A DNA stretch of 33,342 nucleotides from NCBI GenBank assembly GCA_027449685.1, contig DAIDLC010000001.1:1-33342 (forward strand), in the 5' to 3' direction. Below are positions 10,807 to 19,847 of this stretch, piece after piece. Under the pieces are notes generated by a model. It was not told the DNA's origin and did no database searches. It saw only the letters and a list, made by a program, of their open reading frames with translations. Source of the stretch: Ferrovaceae bacterium (GTDB taxonomy: Bacteria > Pseudomonadota > Gammaproteobacteria > Burkholderiales > Ferrovaceae). Every line of letters begins with the position of its first letter. The stretch's first letter is position 1. The translations under genes and the position numbers were made by a program.

Positions 10807-11946
10807 ATGCTGGACTATCCCACACTGAAAGTGATTTGGTGGTTGTTGGTGGGTGTGCTGTTGGTAGGTTTTGCGGTGATGGACGGTCACGACATGGGAG
10901 TCGGAACATTGCTTCCCTTTGTGGGGCGCAATGATCTGGAGCGACGCGTTGTGATCAATACAGTAGGACCCCATTGGGACGGCAATCAGGTCTGGTTCAT
11001 TACGGCTGGCGGGGCCATTTTTGCGGCCTGGCCTCTGGTGTATGCAACGGCGTTTTCAGGGTTCTACTGGGCCATGTTGGCCGTGTTGTGGGCCTTGTTT
11101 TTTCGGCCTGTGGGCTTTGATTATCGCAGTAAATTACACCATCCCACTTGGCGTCAGGTGTGGGATTGGGGGTTGTTCGTCGGTGGTGCAGTGCCCCCCC
11201 TCATTTTTGGGGTGGCGTTTGGCAATTTGCTATTGGGCGTTCCCTTTGGTTTTGACCAAAACCTGATATCCACCTATACGGGATCATTCTGGCAATTGCT
11301 CAATCCCTTCGCCTTGCTCACCGGCATTGTCAGTTCTTCCATGATCACGTTTCATGGGGCGATTTATCTGTCGCATCGCACCGAAGCCGAGATACAGCAG
11401 CGCGCCAAGCAAGCTGCAGTTTTTTCAGGTCTGTTGTTGCTGGTGAGTTTCAGTCTGGCAGGATGGTGGCTGGCACGCTTCATTCCCGGTTACAGCATCA
11501 CCTCGGTTGTGGATCCTGCAGCCTTGCCCGATCCTCTGGCAAAAACGGTGGTGCGTGAAGCGGGTGCCTGGCTGGCCAATTACGACAAGATGCCCTTTAC
11601 CAAAGCCATCCCCCTGCTCACTTACGGCGGTGTGCTCCTGGCCCTGATCATGCAAACCTTGGGGCGCACGGGCTGGGCCTTTGTGCTGTCTTCCCTGGCG
11701 ATGGCGGGGGTGATTGCCACCGCTGGTTTCTCCATGTTTCCCTTTGTGATGCCCTCTTCCACCATGCCCAATGCCAGCCTGACCGTGTGGGATAGCGTGT
11801 CCAGCCGTGGCACGCTGGGGATCATGCTGGTGGCAACACTGATATTTGTCCCGTTGATCGTGTTTTATACGGGCTGGGCCTACCGCGTCATGGCCGGAAA
11901 GGTGACCAAAAAATACGTGGAGCAACATGAACATTCGGCGTATTGA
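10807..11946 (+). CDS. cydB: Cytochrome bd ubiquinol oxidase subunit II
   Basis: 379 residues, the same length as E. coli CydB, with about eight hydrophobic helices. The N-terminal helix with VGFAVMDGHDMGVG (19-32), then INTVGPHWDGNQVWFITAGG with the conserved Trp/Asp/Asn, are family signatures. CydB has no heme ligands but forms the heterodimer core with CydA. AAGGAG at 10794-10799 lies 7 nt before the ATG. The 117 bases after its stop, before cydX, hold no gene I can support. Confidence 0.97.
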   Translation: MLDYPTLKVIWWLLVGVLLVGFAVMDGHDMGVGTLLPFVGRNDLERRVVINTVGPHWDGNQVWFITAGGAIFAAWPLVYATAFSGFYWAMLAVLWALFFRPVGFDYRSKLHHPTWRQVWDWGLFVGGAVPPLIFGVAFGNLLLGVPFGFDQNLISTYTGSFWQLLNPFALLTGIVSSSMITFHGAIYLSHRTEAEIQQRAKQAAVFSGLLLLVSFSLAGWWLARFIPGYSITSVVDPAALPDPLAKTVVREAGAWLANYDKMPFTKAIPLLTYGGVLLALIMQTLGRTGWAFVLSSLAMAGVIATAGFSMFPFVMPSSTMPNASLTVWDSVSSRGTLGIMLVATLIFVPLIVFYTGWAYRVMAGKVTKKYVEQHEHSAY

Positions 11947-12063
11947 ACCCTTCCGGGCCATGGGGAATCAACTCCATGCACGGAGGAACGCGCGTCAACA
12001 TCCTCGTTGTCGCAAGCATGCAGGGCAGCGGTTGTAGGGCTGTTTCATGAAAAGGAGTCAATG

Positions 12064-12183
12064 ATGTGGTACTTTGCCTGGGTACTGGGAATTGGATTTG
12101 CGGTGTCACTGGCCATATTGAATGCCATGTGGGGTGAAAATCAGCAAGCCCGTCTGCACAGTGATTCTCCCGAAGGAGAATGA
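12064..12183 (+). CDS. cydX: CydX, small subunit of cytochrome bd oxidase
   Basis: 39 residues beginning MWYFAWVLGIGFAVSLAI, almost the signature start of E. coli CydX (MWYFAWILG), then NAMWGE and a polar tail ending SPEGE. CydX is a one-helix protein that binds CydA and is needed for oxidase stability and activity. ATG 12064 is preferred because it matches the family start and lies 6 nt after GGAG (12054-12057); ATG 12061 would add one Met. At this length it is easily missed by gene callers. Confidence 0.92.
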   Translation: MWYFAWVLGIGFAVSLAILNAMWGENQQARLHSDSPEGE

Positions 12184-12253
12184 TGGTTTGGGGACCTGGC
12201 TTACTGGGAACCTGGTGCTTTAATTGGATTGGATCATAACAAGGAGCAATATC

Positions 12254-12442
12254 ATGAGTAATGTGGGTGGAATCGACAAATGGTTGCGGATCTTGGTAGG
12301 GATTGCTCTGGTTCTGATGGCTGTAACAGGAACCGTCGGGGCATGGGGGTGGATTGGTGTGGTGCCCTTGCTGACCGGTGTGTTCGGATTTTGTCCGGCC
12401 TACAAGTTGTTTGGTATGTCCACTTGCCCGTTGAAAAAATAA
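12254..12442 (+). CDS. DUF2892 (YgaP-type transmembrane) small membrane protein, copy 2
   Basis: 62 residues. The N-terminal GGIDKWLRILVGIALVLMAV, a Gly/Trp turn and the ending PLLTGVFGFCPAYKLFGMST follow the YgaP membrane-domain consensus closely, including the FCP cysteine and a second cysteine near the C-terminus. It differs in sequence from copy 1 (5711-5920), so this is not a recent duplication. AAGGAG at 12241-12246 supports ATG 12254; an in-frame ATG at 12224 lacks such a site. It closes the operon and stops 10 nt from the convergent trhP stop, with no clear terminator hairpin between. Confidence 0.85.
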   Translation: MSNVGGIDKWLRILVGIALVLMAVTGTVGAWGWIGVVPLLTGVFGFCPAYKLFGMSTCPLKK

Positions 12443-12452
12443 TTTCCCGGGT

Positions 12453-13730
12453 CTAGAGAAAGCGGGCAATGAATGCGCCGGTGTAACCCGGAGGGAGGGG
12501 GATGCTGACCACATGCCCACTTCCGGGTGCCGTCTGGATAGCAATGGCCTCCTCGTTTTCCAGGCTTTCAAGGGTCTTCTCGAAGCTCCCTTGCGGGTGA
12601 ATGATTTCGATTTGGTCGCCCACGGAAAAGCGGTTTTTCACCTCAATCCGGGCGCGCCCTTGGGAGGTATACCCCAACACTTCTCCCACAAACAGACTGC
12701 GCGCCGACTCCGAATGACCTCGAAGGTAATTTTGGTAGGTGGATTCCGGGTGTCGTTCATAAAACCCACTGGTATAACCGCGGTTGGCCAATCCTTCCAA
12801 CTTTGACAGCAACCCGGGGTCTAGCGCCCGTCCGGCCATGGCGTCATCGATGGTCTGGCGGTAAGCCTGGCAGGTTCGGGCCACGTAATAGGCCGATTTG
12901 GTACGTCCTTCAATTTTGAGTGAATGTACACCAAGAGCCACCAAGGCATGCACATGCTCGATGGCCCGCAAATCTTTCGAGTTCAACACGTAGGTGCCAT
13001 GTTCGTCCTCTTCCACCGGAAGCAATTGTCCCGGTCTTTGCGCTTCCTCGAGAAGATAGACTTCACCCGCGGCAGATTGGGCAGCGGGTTTGACGGTGTA
13101 ATCCCAACGACAGGAGTTGGTGCAGGTCCCTTGATTGGGGTCGCGGTGATTGAAATAACCGGACAGCAAGCAGCGCCCGGAGTAGGCGATGCACAAAGCG
13201 CCGTGAACGAATACCTCGAGTTCCATGGAAGGGCACTGCTGTCTGATTTCTCCAATTTCCTCCAAAGACAGCTCGCGTGAAAGAATCACCCGGGTAATAC
13301 CAATACTCTGCCAAAAACGTACTGCCGCATAATTGACTGTATTGGCCTGCACCGACAGGTGAATCGGGACCTCGGGCCAGCGTTCCCGAACCATGGCAAT
13401 CAGCCCGGGGTCGGACATGATGAGCGCATCCGGGTGCAATGCGATGACCGGTGCCATATCGGCCAGGTAGGTTTTTATTTTGGCATTATGGGGCAGCACA
13501 TTGCTGACCAGATAAAATTTCTTGCCTTGCGCATGGGTGCTGGCCAGACCTTGGGCCAGGGTGTCCAAGGACCCGAAATCGTTGTTGCGCACCCGTAGGC
13601 TATAGCGTGGTTGTCCGGCATAAACCGCATCAGCGCCAAAGGCCAAGGCAGTGTGCAGCATGTGCAGGGAGCCGCAAGGCGCCAGTAATTCGGGGGCATT
13701 AGCCACCCAACAGTCTCCTGGGGGGGTCAT
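12453..13730 (-). CDS. trhP: U32-family peptidase-like tRNA hydroxylation protein TrhP (YegQ)
   Basis: 425 residues, close in length and sequence to E. coli YegQ/TrhP, which with prephenate makes 5-hydroxyuridine at position 34 of certain tRNAs. Signatures are ELLAPCGSLHMLHTALAFGA, DAVYAGQPRYSLRVRNN, IHLSVQAN, RVILSRELSLEEI, and the cysteine cluster FVHGALC...SGRCLLSGY...GTCTNSCRW, which has four conserved cysteines thought to hold a cofactor cluster. KIEGRTKS precedes a C-terminal beta domain. ATG 13730-13728 overlaps the gph stop as ATGA, so translation is probably coupled; the frame is open 19 codons upstream into gph, but that would be a long overlap. The precursor prephenate is the substrate of PheA and TyrA encoded opposite. 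Assignment within the U32 family is strong. Confidence 0.9.
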   Translation of the reverse strand: MTPPGDCWVANAPELLAPCGSLHMLHTALAFGADAVYAGQPRYSLRVRNNDFGSLDTLAQGLASTHAQGKKFYLVSNVLPHNAKIKTYLADMAPVIALHPDALIMSDPGLIAMVRERWPEVPIHLSVQANTVNYAAVRFWQSIGITRVILSRELSLEEIGEIRQQCPSMELEVFVHGALCIAYSGRCLLSGYFNHRDPNQGTCTNSCRWDYTVKPAAQSAAGEVYLLEEAQRPGQLLPVEEDEHGTYVLNSKDLRAIEHVHALVALGVHSLKIEGRTKSAYYVARTCQAYRQTIDDAMAGRALDPGLLSKLEGLANRGYTSGFYERHPESTYQNYLRGHSESARSLFVGEVLGYTSQGRARIEVKNRFSVGDQIEIIHPQGSFEKTLESLENEEAIAIQTAPGSGHVVSIPLPPGYTGAFIARFL

Positions 13731-14407
13731 GGGGGAAGAAAGGAGAGTAGCTCCAGCGGATGGGTGATCATGCCCTCCGCTGGCCATTCTTCGGGGGCCA
13801 ATTCGTCACCCAGATATCCGTAACGGGCAATGATCCCTTTGGCTCCTGCCGCTTGAGCCGCTTGCATGTCGCGTGCATCATCCCCCAGATAGAGCAGAGA
13901 GCGTATCGGGAGTTTGAGTTCATGGGCCGCTCCGTTCAGGGGGTCGGGGTAAGGTTTTGGCCGCGCATAGGTGTCGCCACTAACGATGCATCCGGCCCGT
14001 TCCAGGCCCAATTGCTGTACCAGAGGGACGGTAAAGCGTGCTGGTTTGTTTGTGACGATGCCCCAGGAGATTCTGCGCTGATCCAGCGCCCCAAGCAGTT
14101 CGTGAACCCCGTCGAACACACGGGTATCCACGCACAGATGCTCGCGATACAGGGCTAAAAACTCATCCCTGAGTTCTTCATAGTAGGGGTCGGATGCAGA
14201 GAGGTCAAAGCCGGCTTTGAGGAGCCCTCTTGCGCCGTGAGAGGCCAGGGGCCGCAACGCGCTCAAAGGCAACGCAGGACGGTCGTAGCGTAAACGCAGG
14301 GTGTTCAAGGCCCAGGCCAGATCGGGTGCGGTGTCTGCAAGGGTGCCGTCTAAATCGAACAGTACCCCCAGGATGGGCCGCAAGGAGTCTACGGGGCCGG
14401 CAATCAC
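13727..14407 (-). CDS. HAD phosphatase, phosphoglycolate phosphatase / MurNAc-6-phosphate phosphatase (Gph/MupP) type
   Basis: 226 residues with all HAD motifs: [14 protein letters not shown] with D18 nucleophile and D20 acid/base, IVTNKP (motif II), the lysine in [11 protein letters not shown] (motif III) and [18 protein letters not shown] (motif IV). A helical cap lies between motifs I and II. The family includes Gph, which clears 2-phosphoglycolate, and MupP, which dephosphorylates MurNAc-6-P in wall recycling; in Pseudomonas mupP also sits next to ubiG near gyrA. The sequence alone does not separate the two. The gene overlaps the ubiG stop and trhP start by ATGA on both sides. Confidence 0.85.
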   Translation of the reverse strand: MIAGPVDSLRPILGVLFDLDGTLADTAPDLAWALNTLRLRYDRPALPLSALRPLASHGARGLLKAGFDLSASDPYYEELRDEFLALYREHLCVDTRVFDGVHELLGALDQRRISWGIVTNKPARFTVPLVQQLGLERAGCIVSGDTYARPKPYPDPLNGAAHELKLPIRSLLYLGDDARDMQAAQAAGAKGIIARYGYLGDELAPEEWPAEGMITHPLELLSFLPP

Positions 14408-15102
14408 GTGCGGCGACAGTGGAGAAGGTAATTGACGCCGGTGTCCTGGCTCAAAAAATAGCGCTGTGTGAGGGGGTTATAGCTCATCCCACTAAAATTG
14501 CCGGGGAACAAACCCGCTTGCCGAGCCATTCGGGCTAGTTCGGAGGGTTTGATGAAACGGGCATAATCGTGGGTTCCCTTGGGAAGCAGTTTGAGAAGAT
14601 ATTCCGCGCCCAGCACGGCCATCACGTAGGCGCGCGGATTGCGGTTGAGCGTGGAAAAGAAAACGTGTCCCTGGGGTTTGACCAATCGTGCACAGGAAAC
14701 GATAGTGCTGAGGGGATCTGGTACATGCTCCAGCATTTCCATGCAGGTCACCACATCAAATTGCCCGGGCCGGGCCAGTGCCATATCTTCTGCGCTGATC
14801 AGCTGATAATCCACCTCCAGGCCGGATTCCAGCAAATGCAGGCGGGCAACGCCCAGTGGTTTGTCGGCTAGATCGATCCCGGTAACCTGGGCGCCACGGC
14901 GAGCCATGGATTCGGTCAGAATACCGCCTCCACAGCCCACATCCAGAACCTGTTTGCCTTTCAGGGAAGCCGCCTTGTCAATCCACTCCAGGCGGAGTGG
15001 ATTGATATCGTGCAGCGGCTTGAATTCGCTGTTGGGATCCCACCAGCGGTGGGCCAGAGCACTAAACTTATGGAGCTCGGCCGGGTCCTGATTAGTTTTC
15101 AA
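14404..15102 (-). CDS. ubiG: Ubiquinone biosynthesis O-methyltransferase
   Basis: 232 residues from the proposed TTG start at 15102. It makes both O-methylations of ubiquinone with S-adenosylmethionine. [19 protein letters not shown] (4-22) is the UbiG N-terminal signature, [13 protein letters not shown] (52-64) binds SAM, and [12 protein letters not shown] and [12 protein letters not shown] follow in the usual order. No ATG exists near the conserved N-terminus; the only ATG (15168) lies well inside ompA. TTG 15102 gives a normal length and overlaps the ompA stop by 11 nt, so the gene probably depends on ompA translation. It supplies quinone, the electron carrier linking SQR to cytochrome bd, although it is in a different transcription unit. 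Confidence 0.92.
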   Translation of the reverse strand: MKTNQDPAELHKFSALAHRWWDPNSEFKPLHDINPLRLEWIDKAASLKGKQVLDVGCGGGILTESMARRGAQVTGIDLADKPLGVARLHLLESGLEVDYQLISAEDMALARPGQFDVVTCMEMLEHVPDPLSTIVSCARLVKPQGHVFFSTLNRNPRAYVMAVLGAEYLLKLLPKGTHDYARFIKPSELARMARQAGLFPGNFSGMSYNPLTQRYFLSQDTGVNYLLHCRRT

Positions 15103-15769
15103 TGATGATCTCGGCGCGGCGGTTTTTAGCACGACCTGCCTTGGTTTTGTTGCTGGCCACAGGATCATTTTCGCCCCGACCTTCGGCTTCGATCTTGTAG
15201 GCGGGCACGCCTTTGCTCACGAGATAGGACTTGACCGCTTCAGCACGCTGCAAAGAGAGTTTGCGATTGTATTTTTGCGTACCGATGGAGTCGGTATAAC
15301 CTACCACCTTGACGGACTTGATGGAGTCTGTGCCGGACTGGTGGGCTTTGGCCAGCTCGCTATCAATATGCATTTTTCCTTCCGGCTTGAGGATGGCCTT
15401 GTTGAAGTCGAACAGGGCATCTGCAGACAGGACGATCTTGTCATGTTTGACGATGGCGGGAGCAGGTGCTGGTGCTGGGGCAGGAGCGGCCACTGGCGCA
15501 GCGGCGACTGGTTTGGGGGCTTCCACCTTGGGCGCGGGTGCGTGTTGGCCGCAATTGACCGTGGGGGTGGCGCTCATGTCACCGGCTCCGGTGCCCCAGC
15601 ACTCGCCAAAGGCGTCATGCACAACCGATCCATCCGCAGCGCGCACGATGGTGGGGTATAACTGATCGTCAGCCCAGGCGGCAGTGCCACTGGTCAATCC
15701 GAGGGCAAGACCCAGGGCGAGCGTGACGGTATTCATGCGGATTGCTTTCGGGGTCAGGGGGTATTTCAT
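15092..15769 (-). CDS. ompA: OmpA-family outer-membrane / peptidoglycan-associated protein
   Basis: 225 residues. The signal peptide ends AWA-DDQ near residue 33. The mature N-terminus is short, with cysteines at 57 and 73 that could form a disulfide. A Pro/Ala-rich linker (about 78-106) follows, then a C-terminal OmpA domain (about 110-225) with [33 protein letters not shown] and RRAEIII. That domain binds diaminopimelate in peptidoglycan. There is no eight-stranded barrel, so this is the short betaproteobacterial form rather than a porin-like OmpA. ATG 15769-15767 has GGAG about 10 nt upstream; the longer open frame to 15919 has no signal-like start. It diverges from gyrA. Confidence 0.88.
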   Translation of the reverse strand: MKYPLTPKAIRMNTVTLALGLALGLTSGTAAWADDQLYPTIVRAADGSVVHDAFGECWGTGAGDMSATPTVNCGQHAPAPKVEAPKPVAAAPVAAPAPAPAPAPAIVKHDKIVLSADALFDFNKAILKPEGKMHIDSELAKAHQSGTDSIKSVKVVGYTDSIGTQKYNRKLSLQRAEAVKSYLVSKGVPAYKIEAEGRGENDPVASNKTKAGRAKNRRAEIIIEN

Positions 15770-15917
15770 TGCGTATGTTCTCCAGATTGAGGTATGGGTT
15801 TGGTGCGTGGTTATCGATTTTATGGGTTGTTGTGCAGGAGTCAACCGCTTGGGATTAAAGGCTGGTTTACCGAGTTTTCCAGCTGCTCCGGCAGTGACGC
15901 ATACAGCCAGCGTGACC

Positions 15918-15923
15918 ATTATA
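15918..15923 (-). promoter_or_regulatory. Possible -10 box upstream of ompA
   Basis: On the minus strand 15923-15918 reads TATAAT inside the 236-bp ompA/gyrA divergent region. It would give a leader of roughly 140 nt for ompA. No convincing -35 was found at 16-18 nt. On the plus strand TATGAT (15951-15956) is a weaker -10 candidate for gyrA. Nothing else in this intergenic stretch could be supported. Confidence 0.3.
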
Positions 15924-16005
15924 AAGGATTCTGAAATTTCATGGTTATGTTATGATTGCACGTTTAGAAAGCGCGTGAATTGTTTGCGCACGTGACCCAT
16001 ATCTT

Positions 16006-18630
16006 ATGACCCCATTCGCCAAGGAAACACTCCCCGTCAGTCTGGAAGATGAAATGCGTCGTTCCTATCTGGAATACGCCATGAGTGTGATCGTGGGAAG
16101 AGCCCTGCCCGATGTGCGCGATGGTCTTAAACCGGTGCATCGGCGTGTTCTGTTTGCCATGCACGAACTCTCCAACGATTTCAACAAGCCTTACAAAAAA
16201 TCCGCCCGTATCGTCGGGGATGTCATTGGTAAATATCATCCTCACGGGGATACGGCCGTCTATGATGCCATTGTGCGCATGGCCCAGGATTTTTCCCTGC
16301 GCTATCCGCTGATCGACGGACAGGGAAATTTTGGCTCGGTGGACGGTGATAATCCGGCCGCCATGCGTTACACAGAAATTCGCATGGCGCGCATCACGCA
16401 CGAGTTATTGGCCGATATTGATCGCGAAACGGTGGATTTTGGACCAAATTATGACGGCTCCGAACAGGAACCTCTCATTTTGCCGGCGCGCTTTCCCAAT
16501 CTGCTGGTCAATGGCTCTTCGGGGATTGCCGTGGGTATGGCCACCAATATCCCTCCGCACAATCTCGGGGAAGTCATCGAGGCCTGCCTGGCGCTGCTAT
16601 CCGATCCGGAAATTTCCATCGACTCCCTGATCGACATCATTCCGGCACCCGACTTTCCCACGCGCGGCATCATTTATGGTACAGCCTCGGTTCGCGAGGG
16701 TTATTTGACCGGACGTGGTCGGGTGTTGATGCGCTCCCGCACTCATGTGGAAGACATGGATAAGGCCGGGGGACGTCAGGCCATCATCGTGGATGAACTG
16801 CCCTACCAGGTCAACAAAGCCAATTTGATCATAAAGATTGCCGAGTTGGTCCGCGAAAAGCGCATCGAAGGCATCTCCGATCTGCGTGACGAGTCCGACA
16901 AATCCGGCATGCGCGTGGTGATCGAACTCAAACGGGGCGAGTTGCCCGAGGTGGTCCTCAACAATCTGTTCAAGCAAACCCAGTTGCAGGAATCCTTTGG
17001 CATGAATATGGTGGCGCTGGTGGATAACCAGCCGCGCCTGCTGAACCTGAAACAGTTTCTAGAGGCTTTCTTGCGTCATCGACGCGAAGTACTGACCCGT
17101 CGGACGGTTTTCGAACTGGCCAGGGCGCGCGAGCGTGCCCATGTGCTGGAAGGATTGGCGGTGGCTCTGTCCAACGTGGATGAGATCATCACCCTCATCA
17201 AGGCCTCGGAATCCAGAGCGGTGGCGCGCGAACGCCTCATGCAACGACTTTGGTCCTCCGACCTAGTGCGCGACATGCTCTCCCGAGCGCCCCAGAACGC
17301 CTCGCGTCCGTTGGGTCTGCCCCATCAGTTTGGTCTGCAGGAGGAGGGTTATCGCCTTTCCGAAACGCAAGCGGTGGCCATTCTGGAAATGCAGCTGCAA
17401 CGCCTAACCGGTTTGGAGCAGGAAAAGATTCGCGACGAGTACCGTGAAGTCATGCTGCGCATTGCCGATTTGCTGGATATTTTGGCGCATCCCCAACGCA
17501 TCACCACGCTGATCACGGAAGAGTTGGTGCAGATCAAGCAAACCTTTGGAGATAAACGGCGCAGCGAAATCGTGGTTAATGCCGAAGACCTGAATCTGGA
17601 AGACTTGATCACCCCGGAAGAGGTCGTGGTAACCCTGTCCCATGGAGGCTATATCAAGTCTCAGCCGGTGACTGACTATCGTGCCCAGCGGCGCGGCGGC
17701 CGGGGTCGCCAGGCGGCCACTACCAAAGAAGACGACTTCATTGAACGACTCTTCGTGGCCAATACCCATGACCATATCCTGTGTTTTTCCAGTCTGGGGC
17801 AGGTATATTGGTTGCGCGTGTTTAATGTGCCCTCCGGTTCCTCCAACGGTCGTGGTAAACCCGTGATCAATCTGCTGCAGTTGGACGCCAACGAAAAAAT
17901 CAATGCCATTCTGCCGGTCAAAGAGTTCGATGCCGAACACTATGTATTCATGGCTACAGCACAAGGCACAGTGAAGAAAACGCCTCTGTCTGATTTCTCT
18001 CGCCCACGTTCTTCCGGCATCATCGCTGTGGATCTTGACCCCGAAGATTATCTGGTGGGTGTGGCCATCACCGATGGACGTCACGATGTCATGCTGTTTT
18101 CTGACGAGGGAAAGGCCATTCGGTTCTCCGAAGAAGACGTTCGTCCCATGGGGCGAACGGCACGCGGTGTGCGCGGTATGCGCTTGTCTGAGGGAAGTCG
18201 TGTCATTGCGCTGCTGGTGGCCGAAAACGAATCGCAAAGTGTGTTGACGGCCACCCAGAACGGCTATGGCAAACGCACCTCCATGGGGGAATACACGCGT
18301 CATGGTCGCGGAGGGCAGGGCATGATTGCCATCCAGACTTCGGAGCGCAATGGTCCGGTGGTGAGTGCAGCACTCGTCGATGAAGAGGACGAACTGATGC
18401 TCATTACCACGGGCGGCGTACTGATTCGGACTCGGGTTCAAGAGATTCGGGAGATGAGTCGGGCGACTCAGGGAGTGACACTGATTGCTTTGGACCAGGG
18501 GGAGAAACTGGTTTCCCTGAGTCGCATCGATGAAACACCGGCCGAGGAATCCCTGACCTCTGATCCGGTTGCGCTGGAGCAGGCGCCCCTGGCCGATTCT
18601 GATCCGGTTTTACCGGATGATCCGGCATGA
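16006..18630 (+). CDS. gyrA: DNA gyrase subunit A
   Basis: 874 residues, the normal length. The breakage-reunion domain contains the catalytic tyrosine Y122 in AMRYTEI, and the quinolone-region sequence [10 protein letters not shown] (78-87). The position matching E. coli S83 is T83, which many wild-type bacteria have, and D87 is kept. The C-terminal pinwheel domain has the GyrA box QRRGGRG (about residues 564-570), needed for negative supercoiling and distinguishing it from ParC. An acidic tail ends the protein. The ATG at 16006 has no clear Shine-Dalgarno sequence (ACCCATATCTT precedes it). The gene is divergent from ompA and lies 131 bp before pheA. Confidence 0.98.
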   Translation: MTPFAKETLPVSLEDEMRRSYLEYAMSVIVGRALPDVRDGLKPVHRRVLFAMHELSNDFNKPYKKSARIVGDVIGKYHPHGDTAVYDAIVRMAQDFSLRYPLIDGQGNFGSVDGDNPAAMRYTEIRMARITHELLADIDRETVDFGPNYDGSEQEPLILPARFPNLLVNGSSGIAVGMATNIPPHNLGEVIEACLALLSDPEISIDSLIDIIPAPDFPTRGIIYGTASVREGYLTGRGRVLMRSRTHVEDMDKAGGRQAIIVDELPYQVNKANLIIKIAELVREKRIEGISDLRDESDKSGMRVVIELKRGELPEVVLNNLFKQTQLQESFGMNMVALVDNQPRLLNLKQFLEAFLRHRREVLTRRTVFELARARERAHVLEGLAVALSNVDEIITLIKASESRAVARERLMQRLWSSDLVRDMLSRAPQNASRPLGLPHQFGLQEEGYRLSETQAVAILEMQLQRLTGLEQEKIRDEYREVMLRIADLLDILAHPQRITTLITEELVQIKQTFGDKRRSEIVVNAEDLNLEDLITPEEVVVTLSHGGYIKSQPVTDYRAQRRGGRGRQAATTKEDDFIERLFVANTHDHILCFSSLGQVYWLRVFNVPSGSSNGRGKPVINLLQLDANEKINAILPVKEFDAEHYVFMATAQGTVKKTPLSDFSRPRSSGIIAVDLDPEDYLVGVAITDGRHDVMLFSDEGKAIRFSEEDVRPMGRTARGVRGMRLSEGSRVIALLVAENESQSVLTATQNGYGKRTSMGEYTRHGRGGQGMIAIQTSERNGPVVSAALVDEEDELMLITTGGVLIRTRVQEIREMSRATQGVTLIALDQGEKLVSLSRIDETPAEESLTSDPVALEQAPLADSDPVLPDDPA

Positions 18631-18743
18631 TTGCCGCTGCTGTTTCGGGACTGCATCAGGATGCGCTTACGCGTTTGCTTATATCGCGTGGTTACGGGGC
18701 TATTCCCCCCAGAGGGGATTCTGGCTGCAAGGGTTTGGTCTGA
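18627..18743 (+). CDS. Doubtful 38-codon ORF between gyrA and pheA
   Basis: An ATG overlapping the gyrA stop (ATGA at 18627-18630) opens a frame of 38 codons with no similarity I recognise (begins [17 protein letters not shown]). It occupies the place where serC stands in many relatives. The overlap would allow coupled translation, but length and lack of family support make a chance ORF more likely. It is not Phe-rich, so it is not a pheA attenuator peptide. Confidence 0.15.
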   Translation: MIAAAVSGLHQDALTRLLISRGYGAIPPRGDSGCKGLV

Positions 18744-18761
18744 CGCACTGCGGGGTACCTC

Positions 18762-19847
18762 ATGGCTGAAATACCTTCTCAATCTTCCTTGCAGGACTTG
18801 CGTGCCCAGATCGATGCCATCGATGCACAATTGTTGCACCTGATCAGTGAACGGGCCCGCACCGCAGGAAGAATCGGCGCTCTCAAAACTGGCGTCCTGT
18901 ACCGCCCGGAACGGGAAGCACAGGTGTTACGGCAAATCAAAGCGGCAAACCCCGGCCCCTTGCGGGATGATACGGTGGCTTTTCTATTTCGTGAAATCAT
19001 GTCAGCCTGTCTGGCGTTTGAACGTCCGGTTACGGTGTCTTGTCTGGGCCCGGAAGGCACGTATTCCGAGTCTGCCGTGGTTCACCACTTTGGGCATGCC
19101 GTACAAACCCTGTTTTGCGCTCATTGGGATGAGGTCATGGGCGCGGCAGAAAGCGGCAAAGCGGACTTTGCGGTCATCCCCGTGGAAAATTCCAGCGAAG
19201 GGGCTGTTGGACATACGCTGGATCTGCTCGTGGAAACACCCCTCAAGGTCTGTGGCGAAATTCTGCTGCGGGTACGCCAGCAGTTACTGGTAGCTCCCGA
19301 AATGAATGCGCTGCAGCAAATTCAGCGCGTGTATTCTCACGGCCAGTCGCTGGGACAATGTCAAAACTGGCTCAATGCCTTTTTGCCCCAGGCACAGCGT
19401 GTGGCCGTGAGCAGTAATGCCGAGGCAGCCAGATTGGCCATGGGACAACCCGGATCGGCAGCGATTGCCGGAGAACTGGCCGGTGAGCGCTATGGGTTGA
19501 AAGTCCTGCAAGCCAACATTGAAGACGAGTCCGGTAATACCACCCGTTTTCTGGTGTGCGGACCCGAGGCGCCGGCTCCTTCCGGGCAAGACAAGACGTC
19601 ATTGGTTCTGGCGGTGCGTAATCAGCCTGGGGCCGTCTACGAACTGCTGGCCCCCTTGGCCCAGTGTGGGGTCAGCATGACCCGTCTGGAGTCCAGGCCC
19701 GCCCGTACGGCCCTTTGGGAGTATGTGTTTTTCGTGGATTTGGAGGGGCATGTGGCGCAGGCGCGGGTGTGTCAGGCCATCGAGGCCATGCAGCAAAAAG
19801 CGCTGTTTTGCAAAATTCTTGGTTCTTATCCGGTGGCTGCACGATGA
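18762..19847 (+). CDS. pheA: Bifunctional chorismate mutase / prephenate dehydratase (P-protein)
   Basis: 361 residues. It converts chorismate to prephenate and then to phenylpyruvate for phenylalanine. The AroQ-type mutase domain covers about 1-90 (LRAQIDAIDAQLLHLISERA, then YRPEREAQVL). Prephenate dehydratase covers about 92-270 (CLGPEGTYSESA, PVENSSEGAVGHTLDLL) with the catalytic T261-R262-F263. A C-terminal ACT domain (about 283-361) carries the phenylalanine-binding E310-S-R-P motif, so feedback inhibition by Phe is expected. GCGGGG about 7 nt before the ATG may be the ribosome site. It starts a run of genes with overlapping ends; its TGA overlaps the hisC ATG. Confidence 0.97.
   Translation: MAEIPSQSSLQDLRAQIDAIDAQLLHLISERARTAGRIGALKTGVLYRPEREAQVLRQIKAANPGPLRDDTVAFLFREIMSACLAFERPVTVSCLGPEGTYSESAVVHHFGHAVQTLFCAHWDEVMGAAESGKADFAVIPVENSSEGAVGHTLDLLVETPLKVCGEILLRVRQQLLVAPEMNALQQIQRVYSHGQSLGQCQNWLNAFLPQAQRVAVSSNAEAARLAMGQPGSAAIAGELAGERYGLKVLQANIEDESGNTTRFLVCGPEAPAPSGQDKTSLVLAVRNQPGAVYELLAPLAQCGVSMTRLESRPARTALWEYVFFVDLEGHVAQARVCQAIEAMQQKALFCKILGSYPVAAR

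Noticed and set aside
11975-12050. 24-codon ORF in the cydB-cydX gap
   Set aside because: It begins MHGGTRVNILVV and has no family resemblance or good ribosome site; probably chance in a 117-bp spacer.
15469-15535. Pro/Ala repeat in the OmpA-family protein as a possible tandem DNA repeat
   Set aside because: It is an irregular low-complexity linker typical of the family, without a fixed repeat unit.
16252-16254. Threonine at the GyrA position equal to E. coli Ser83, as a possible quinolone-resistance change
   Set aside because: Thr83 is the wild-type residue in many bacteria, and D87 is unchanged.
17404-18441. 345-codon open frame on the minus strand opposite the gyrA C-terminal domain
   Set aside because: It is a shadow frame of gyrA with low-information composition.
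18631-18761. Degraded serC remnant in the gyrA-pheA gap
   Set aside because: None of the SerC motifs I know could be seen in the forward frames of this short stretch.
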